Source: JACPIN01 sp964367085 (GTDB lineage: Archaea > Nanobdellota > Nanobdellia > SCGC-AAA011-G17 > ARS1403). From it: a stretch of DNA of 18,926 bases. A program made the translations under genes and the position numbers. The notes under the pieces were generated by a model, which had not been told where the DNA came from, made no database searches, and saw only the letters and a program-made list of their open reading frames with translations. Positions 14,508 to 18,926 of this stretch are shown in pieces; position 1 is the first letter of the stretch, and each line of letters starts with the position of its first letter. The stretch covers positions 1 to 18,926 of the forward strand of contig CAYIWL010000014.1 of the NCBI GenBank assembly GCA_964367085.1. The letters run 5' to 3'.

Positions 14508-15795
14508 TTTGTTTTAATGCTTTCTCAGCAATGTCTCTCCTATAATGAAAACCTCCAGGAATCCTTATTTTAGAAACACCATCATAAGCAATTTTTTGTG
14601 CATCTCTAATTCCAAGAGGAGAATATCCTGTAACTCCCAGAACTCTCCCACCAGAAGTTAAAATTTGTCCATTCTCTCTTTTAGTACCGGCATGGAACAC
14701 TTTAAGTCCATCAATCTTACTTGTACTTTCTAAATCCTCAATTATCAATCCCTTTTTAGGATTTTCAGGATAACCTTGAGAAGCTAAAACAACGCAACAT
14801 GCTGCTCCCGGATTAAACTCAACATTAATTTGATCTAGTCTTCCTTCCAAACTTAAAGAAAGAATTTCATAAAGATTACTTCTCAACATCATCATTGCAG
14901 GTTGACATTCAGGGTCACCAAATCTTATATTAAATTCAATAATTTTAGGTCCATCTTCAGTCATTATAAGCCCACCATAAATAAATCCTCTATATTCCAT
15001 TCCTCGCTCTTTCATTCGTTGAACAATAGGAGTCATCATATCATCTGCGACCATTCTTACACTATCAACAGGAGCAACTGGTGCAGGACCATAAGCACCC
15101 ATACCGCCAGTGTTCACTCCTTTATCTCCATCAAGCAAGCGTTTATGGTCTTGTAAAGATATTTCTAATGGTAAAACTCTATTTCCATCTGAAATACCAA
15201 ATACAGAAAATTCTTCTCCAAATAATCTTTCAGCGATTAATACTTCCCGACCATACATTCTTACATTACCCTCTATTTCATTTAGTGCATGCTCTCTTGA
15301 ATCACAAACAGTAACTCCTTTTCCTGCAGTAAGACCTCTAGGTTTAATTACAATCCCATCTTTATTTGTTCTTTCCTTAATTGCTCTTATAGCTTCAGCA
15401 ATTGAATAACACTTAACAGAATCCGCCTGAGGCAATCCAAGTTCATTCATTATATCAAAAGAAAAAAATTTATCTGCTTCTAATGCCGATGCCTTACTAG
15501 TTGTACCGAATATTCTATTATAACCCCTTGAATAAAAAAAATCCACAACACCCTCAACGAGTGGAGCTTCTGGACCAACAACTACCATATCTATCTCTTC
15601 AGATTTTACTGAATCTACCAATGTCTGAAAGTTTTCTTTTTTTGTTCCATCAATAGAAACATTTCTTCCCTTTTCTTCTTCTGTGCCAGCATTCCCGGGA
15701 GCATAAATCACTTCCGATATTTCTTCATCCTGTCCTATCCTCCAGCCTAAACCATGCTCTCTTCCCCCAGAACCTAAAATCATTACTTTCTTCAT
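14497..15795 (-). CDS. purD: Phosphoribosylamine-glycine ligase (GAR synthetase)
   Basis: 432-aa ATP-grasp enzyme joining glycine to phosphoribosylamine, the second step of purine synthesis. Visible: N-terminal ILGSGGREHGLGW (6-18), VVGPEAPLVEG (73-82), ATP-grasp loop KPRGLTAGKGV (151-161), QDHKRLLDGDKGVNTGGMG (215-233) and EFNIRFGDPECQ (287-298). Length and order of blocks match the family; no broken or missing motif is seen. It starts 2 nt after purQ and overlaps purN, so it is part of one transcript read from purL. Confidence 0.96.
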   Translation of the reverse strand: MKKVMILGSGGREHGLGWRIGQDEEISEVIYAPGNAGTEEEKGRNVSIDGTKKENFQTLVDSVKSEEIDMVVVGPEAPLVEGVVDFFYSRGYNRIFGTTSKASALEADKFFSFDIMNELGLPQADSVKCYSIAEAIRAIKERTNKDGIVIKPRGLTAGKGVTVCDSREHALNEIEGNVRMYGREVLIAERLFGEEFSVFGISDGNRVLPLEISLQDHKRLLDGDKGVNTGGMGAYGPAPVAPVDSVRMVADDMMTPIVQRMKERGMEYRGFIYGGLIMTEDGPKIIEFNIRFGDPECQPAMMMLRSNLYEILSLSLEGRLDQINVEFNPGAACCVVLASQGYPENPKKGLIIEDLESTSKIDGLKVFHAGTKRENGQILTSGGRVLGVTGYSPLGIRDAQKIAYDGVSKIRIPGGFHYRRDIAEKALKQNGN

Positions 15796-15797
15796 TT

Positions 15798-16598
15798 TTA
15801 ATTAAAGTACCCCACTCCGTTTTTAAAAATTTGTATACCAAAAGATTCATTTGGGATTTCTCTTCCTTCTCTTCTATATTGTTCTTTTAATAATGTCCAG
15901 TGAGGTAATTGTGTAAATTCTATTGCTCTTTCTGGGTGTGGCATCATTCCAACTAGTCTTCCAGATTCATCAGATATAGCCGCAATATTATCCAGTGAGC
16001 CATTTGGATTTGAAGGCAAAGATTCAGCTCGGCAAATCTCTCCATTAACATATCTTGCTGCAACTAATTTTTTTTCTTTGATAACTTCTAGTGTTCTAGC
16101 ATCTGTATAAAAATTTCCTTCACCATGTGCTATTGGAAAACTTGCTCTTGCTAAACCTCTTGTCCAGATACTATGATCTCCAAATTTTAAATCAACCCAT
16201 CTATCTAAATATCTTGCAGAATCATTATGCAATAATGCAACCCGCCTTCTGCCATAGTCTCCATCAATAGCAGGAAGCAACCCCAGATTAGCCATCACTT
16301 GAAATCCGTTGCATATTCCAATTGCTAATCTGCCAGATTCTACAAAAGCTTTAACTTCATCCCAAAGATGATTTCTAATTCTATTTGCTAAAGCATTTCC
16401 AGCACCAGTATCATCACCATAAGAAAATCCTCCAGGAAAAGCAAGAATTTGGTAATCATTTAATCTTCTACGTCCATCAATTAAATCGTTGATATGTACT
16501 AATTCTCCTCTAGCTCCGGCTCTTTCAAACGCAAATTTTGTTTCTTCATCGCAATTAATTCCATATCCTGTCAATACTAATGCATTTGGTTTTGCCAT
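15798..16598 (-). CDS. purQ: FGAM synthetase glutaminase subunit
   Basis: 266-aa class I glutamine amidotransferase that supplies ammonia to PurL. Visible: TGYGINCDEET (10-20), FPGGFSYGDDTGAGNA (54-69), the nucleophile C96 in GICNGFQVM, AHGEGNF (157-163), and the His-Glu pair H221 and E223 in MMPHPER. It is longer than the common ~225-aa stand-alone PurQ. It is strikingly Arg-rich (about 23 Arg to 9 Lys by hand count), unlike the suf and defence proteins here. It lies 1 nt after purL and 2 nt before purD. Confidence 0.95.
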   Translation of the reverse strand: MAKPNALVLTGYGINCDEETKFAFERAGARGELVHINDLIDGRRRLNDYQILAFPGGFSYGDDTGAGNALANRIRNHLWDEVKAFVESGRLAIGICNGFQVMANLGLLPAIDGDYGRRRVALLHNDSARYLDRWVDLKFGDHSIWTRGLARASFPIAHGEGNFYTDARTLEVIKEKKLVAARYVNGEICRAESLPSNPNGSLDNIAAISDESGRLVGMMPHPERAIEFTQLPHWTLLKEQYRREGREIPNESFGIQIFKNGVGYFN

Positions 16599-16599
16599 C

Positions 16600-18926
16600 T
16601 TAATATCCTGAAAAAGTTGATTTATATGATTCTAACATCCTATCAGCAGTAGTTTCCACAACTGCGTTTCCATTTCTGCCTTCAACAATAAATTTATTAT
16701 CTTTTCTCACAACTCCAATTCTTGAGAAATTACTTCCGCGCATTGTTTTTTCAAATTCAGATGCATAACTTGGATTTACAGTAACAACTAATCTTCCCTG
16801 ACTTTCTGAGTACAAACTGAAATCATTTCTCGCTTCGGAAGAGTTTAATCTTCCTAAAGAAACTTCCATTCCTAATCTTCCACCCATTGCTGTTTTAGCA
16901 AGTGCAATTCCTAATCCTCCTCTATGAACACTTTGAGCAGAAGCAACAAGTCCCTGTCTTACTGCTTGATGAACTCTTTCATATAGACCCCTATTTATTT
17001 CAGCACTTACATTGGGGACGCTATTTCCAATAAAAGGTTCTCCTCTTAATTTTTCTCCAATCATTGCAAAATATTCAGATCCGCCAAGTTCTTCATGAGT
17101 TGTTCCTAAAACATATACTAAATCTCTTGGAAGTTTAGCATCTAAGGATACTGCATTTCTGATATCATCCATAACCGCTATAGAAGAAATTAATAAGGTT
17201 GGAGGGACAGATATTTTTACAGGATTTCCGTCTTCATCATAACCTTTAAAATCATTAAACATACTGTCTTTCCCAGAAATAAAAGGCGTTCCATATGCGA
17301 CAGCAATATCATAACAAGCTTGAGCTGCTCTTTTCAATTGTCCTAATCTTTCCGGCTCATTGGAACTGCACCAGCAAAAATTATCTAACAAAGCAATTTT
17401 GTTTGGATCAGCCCCTACAGAAACAGCATTTCTAACAGCAGTATCAATTGCAGCTGTGGCCATATGATAAGTATCAATATCACTATAACTAGGATTTACT
17501 CCATGAGAAACTACAACGCCTTTATTAGAACCTAAAACAGGTCTTACAATTGTTGCATCTGCATTAACTCTTCCTTTCCCTTGCAGGGGTTTAAGGACAG
17601 AACCTCCTTGAACCTCATGATCATATTGCTGAGAGATAAATTCAAAACTAGCAACATTTTTTCTTCCCAGCATTGAATGCAGTGTTTCAGTCAAATCTTC
17701 CAATTGAGGAAGATACGGCTCTTCATGAATCCCTCTTGTAAAGGTCGTTTTAATTGGTCTTTGGGGAAGCCCGTTGTGCAAGAAATCCATCTCAACATTC
17801 ATTACATTTTTGCCGTCGTAACTAACAACGCATCTCCCAGAATTCGTAAACTCTCCGATAACTGTAGCTTCAACGCCTCTCCTTTCCATCAAGCTCGAAA
17901 ACTCCTGCCATCTATCCTTCGGAACAGATAAAGTCATTCTTTCTTGAGACTCTGAAACCCATATTTCCCAAGGCTGCAGTCCAGGATATTTTAAAGGAAC
18001 TTTATTTAAATCAACATAGCATCCACCACATTCTTTAGCCATCTCCGCAACAGAGCAGGAAAGACCCCCCGCACCATTATCAGTAATGCTGGTATATAAT
18101 CCTAAATCTCTTGCTTCCTTTACTATTGCATCACTCAGCTTTTTTTGAGTAATAGGATCTCCGATTTGTACAGCAGTGGCAGGACTTCCGGAGTCTATGG
18201 CCTCAGAAGAGAACGTTGCCCCATGTATTCCATCTTTTCCGACTTTCCCCCCAACCATAACAACATAATTCCTGGGCTGAGCCTCTTTTTCATATAATCT
18301 CCTTTTATCATTTTCTTTAGGAATCAAACCAACAGTACCGACAAAGACTAGTGGCTTTCCCTTAAATCTTTCATCAAAATAAACAAAACCTTGTGTCGTT
18401 GGAATCCCTGATTGATTTCCTCCAGAGTTTACTCCTACTATAACTCCATCCATTATCCTACTCGAAGAAAGCATCTTCTGAGTTTTATTTTCCCCTTTGT
18501 ATAATGGTCTCTCATCTTCAGGATCAGCAAAACAAAATCCATATCTATTAACTATTGGTTTAGCTCCCAATCCAAAACCTATTGGGTCTCGGTTAACCCC
18601 AACAATCCCAGTTATCGCTCCTCCAAATGGATCAAGTGCAGAAGGAGAATTATGTGTTTCAACCTTGTCGCAAATGAGATAATTTTCATCAAATTCTATG
18701 GCTCCGGCATTATCTGTAAATACTGAAGCACAGAAATCCTGATCACCCTTAGCCTTCCTTACAACTTCAGTTGCTTTTCTGATAAACTGTCTAAATAATC
18801 CGGATTCAAATTCATCCATTGGGTCTGCAAAAATAGTATGCTTGCAATGCTCACTCCAAGTCTGAGCTATAGATTCTAATTCAACATCCGTAGGATTTCT
18901 TCCTTTTCCTTCAAAATACTTTCTGA
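16600..18926 (-). CDS. purL: FGAM synthetase large subunit (N-terminus outside window)
   Basis: ATP-dependent amidation of FGAR to FGAM, fourth purine step. The frame continues past the ATG at 18819 to the right edge: the upstream codons give KGRNPTDVELESIAQ and WSEHCKHTIFADP (WSEHCKH at 18838-18858, with the active-site His), so at least 774 residues are visible and the start is missing. Further blocks include KVETHNSPSALDPFGGA, GNQSGIPTTQG, DNGAGGLSCSVAEM, WVSESQERMTL, YDHEVQGGSVLKPLQG and GKDSMFND. The HCKHTIF form and the RNPTDVEL linker resemble larger PurL types more than the small archaeal/Bacillus form (HCSYKS), yet the glutaminase is a separate gene. A PurS-like N-terminal part may lie beyond the edge; no separate purS is visible. 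Confidence 0.95.
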   Translation of the reverse strand, partial: RKYFEGKGRNPTDVELESIAQTWSEHCKHTIFADPMDEFESGLFRQFIRKATEVVRKAKGDQDFCASVFTDNAGAIEFDENYLICDKVETHNSPSALDPFGGAITGIVGVNRDPIGFGLGAKPIVNRYGFCFADPEDERPLYKGENKTQKMLSSSRIMDGVIVGVNSGGNQSGIPTTQGFVYFDERFKGKPLVFVGTVGLIPKENDKRRLYEKEAQPRNYVVMVGGKVGKDGIHGATFSSEAIDSGSPATAVQIGDPITQKKLSDAIVKEARDLGLYTSITDNGAGGLSCSVAEMAKECGGCYVDLNKVPLKYPGLQPWEIWVSESQERMTLSVPKDRWQEFSSLMERRGVEATVIGEFTNSGRCVVSYDGKNVMNVEMDFLHNGLPQRPIKTTFTRGIHEEPYLPQLEDLTETLHSMLGRKNVASFEFISQQYDHEVQGGSVLKPLQGKGRVNADATIVRPVLGSNKGVVVSHGVNPSYSDIDTYHMATAAIDTAVRNAVSVGADPNKIALLDNFCWCSSNEPERLGQLKRAAQACYDIAVAYGTPFISGKDSMFNDFKGYDEDGNPVKISVPPTLLISSIAVMDDIRNAVSLDAKLPRDLVYVLGTTHEELGGSEYFAMIGEKLRGEPFIGNSVPNVSAEINRGLYERVHQAVRQGLVASAQSVHRGGLGIALAKTAMGGRLGMEVSLGRLNSSEARNDFSLYSESQGRLVVTVNPSYASEFEKTMRGSNFSRIGVVRKDNKFIVEGRNGNAVVETTADRMLESYKSTFSGY

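Overview
The window looks like a chromosomal segment of an AT-rich archaeon, possibly of the DPANN group. The evidence is TATA-like boxes about 27 nt from expected transcript starts, one apparently leaderless gene, GGAGG-type ribosome binding sites elsewhere, an archaeal-style SUF gene set, and a DUF1858-IscA fusion. The lineage is inferred; no rRNA or tRNA is present.

Layout. (1) 1-719: 3' part of sufC, + strand, cut by the window edge. (2) 792-10299: six tightly coupled genes on the - strand. In transcription order they are a small winged-helix protein, a PLD-nuclease/SNF2-type helicase, an Eco57I-like adenine methyltransferase with a C-terminal specificity domain, an unrecognised 308-aa protein with a possible HEPN-type R-x4-H motif, a Cas4/RecB-like PD-(D/E)XK nuclease with two CxxC pairs, and a Shedu (DUF4263)-like nuclease behind a coiled coil. 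This has the look of a restriction or anti-phage locus whose combination I do not recognise as a named system. (3) 10300-10431: divergent promoter region with related motifs beside both TATA boxes. (4) 10432-11388: a free-standing homing-endonuclease-like gene, + strand. (5) 11441-12578: a SufT-like DUF59 protein and a DUF1858-IscA carrier, + strand. (6) 12579-18926: purine genes purL-purQ-purD-purN-purM on the - strand, with purL cut by the right edge.

How it fits together. Regions 2-4 (about 10.6 kb) sit between genes for one pathway, Fe-S cluster assembly, so they look like cargo lodged in a suf locus, perhaps moved with the help of the adjacent endonuclease. The helicase and methyltransferase together contain the parts of a single-chain type I (ISP-like) restriction enzyme split over two polypeptides. 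The three downstream genes would supply extra nucleases or effectors. The winged-helix protein is the natural candidate for repressing both divergent promoters. The purine block encodes FGAM synthetase (PurL plus PurQ), GAR synthetase, GAR transformylase and AIR synthetase, so consecutive steps from phosphoribosylamine to AIR are covered except that PurS is not visible.
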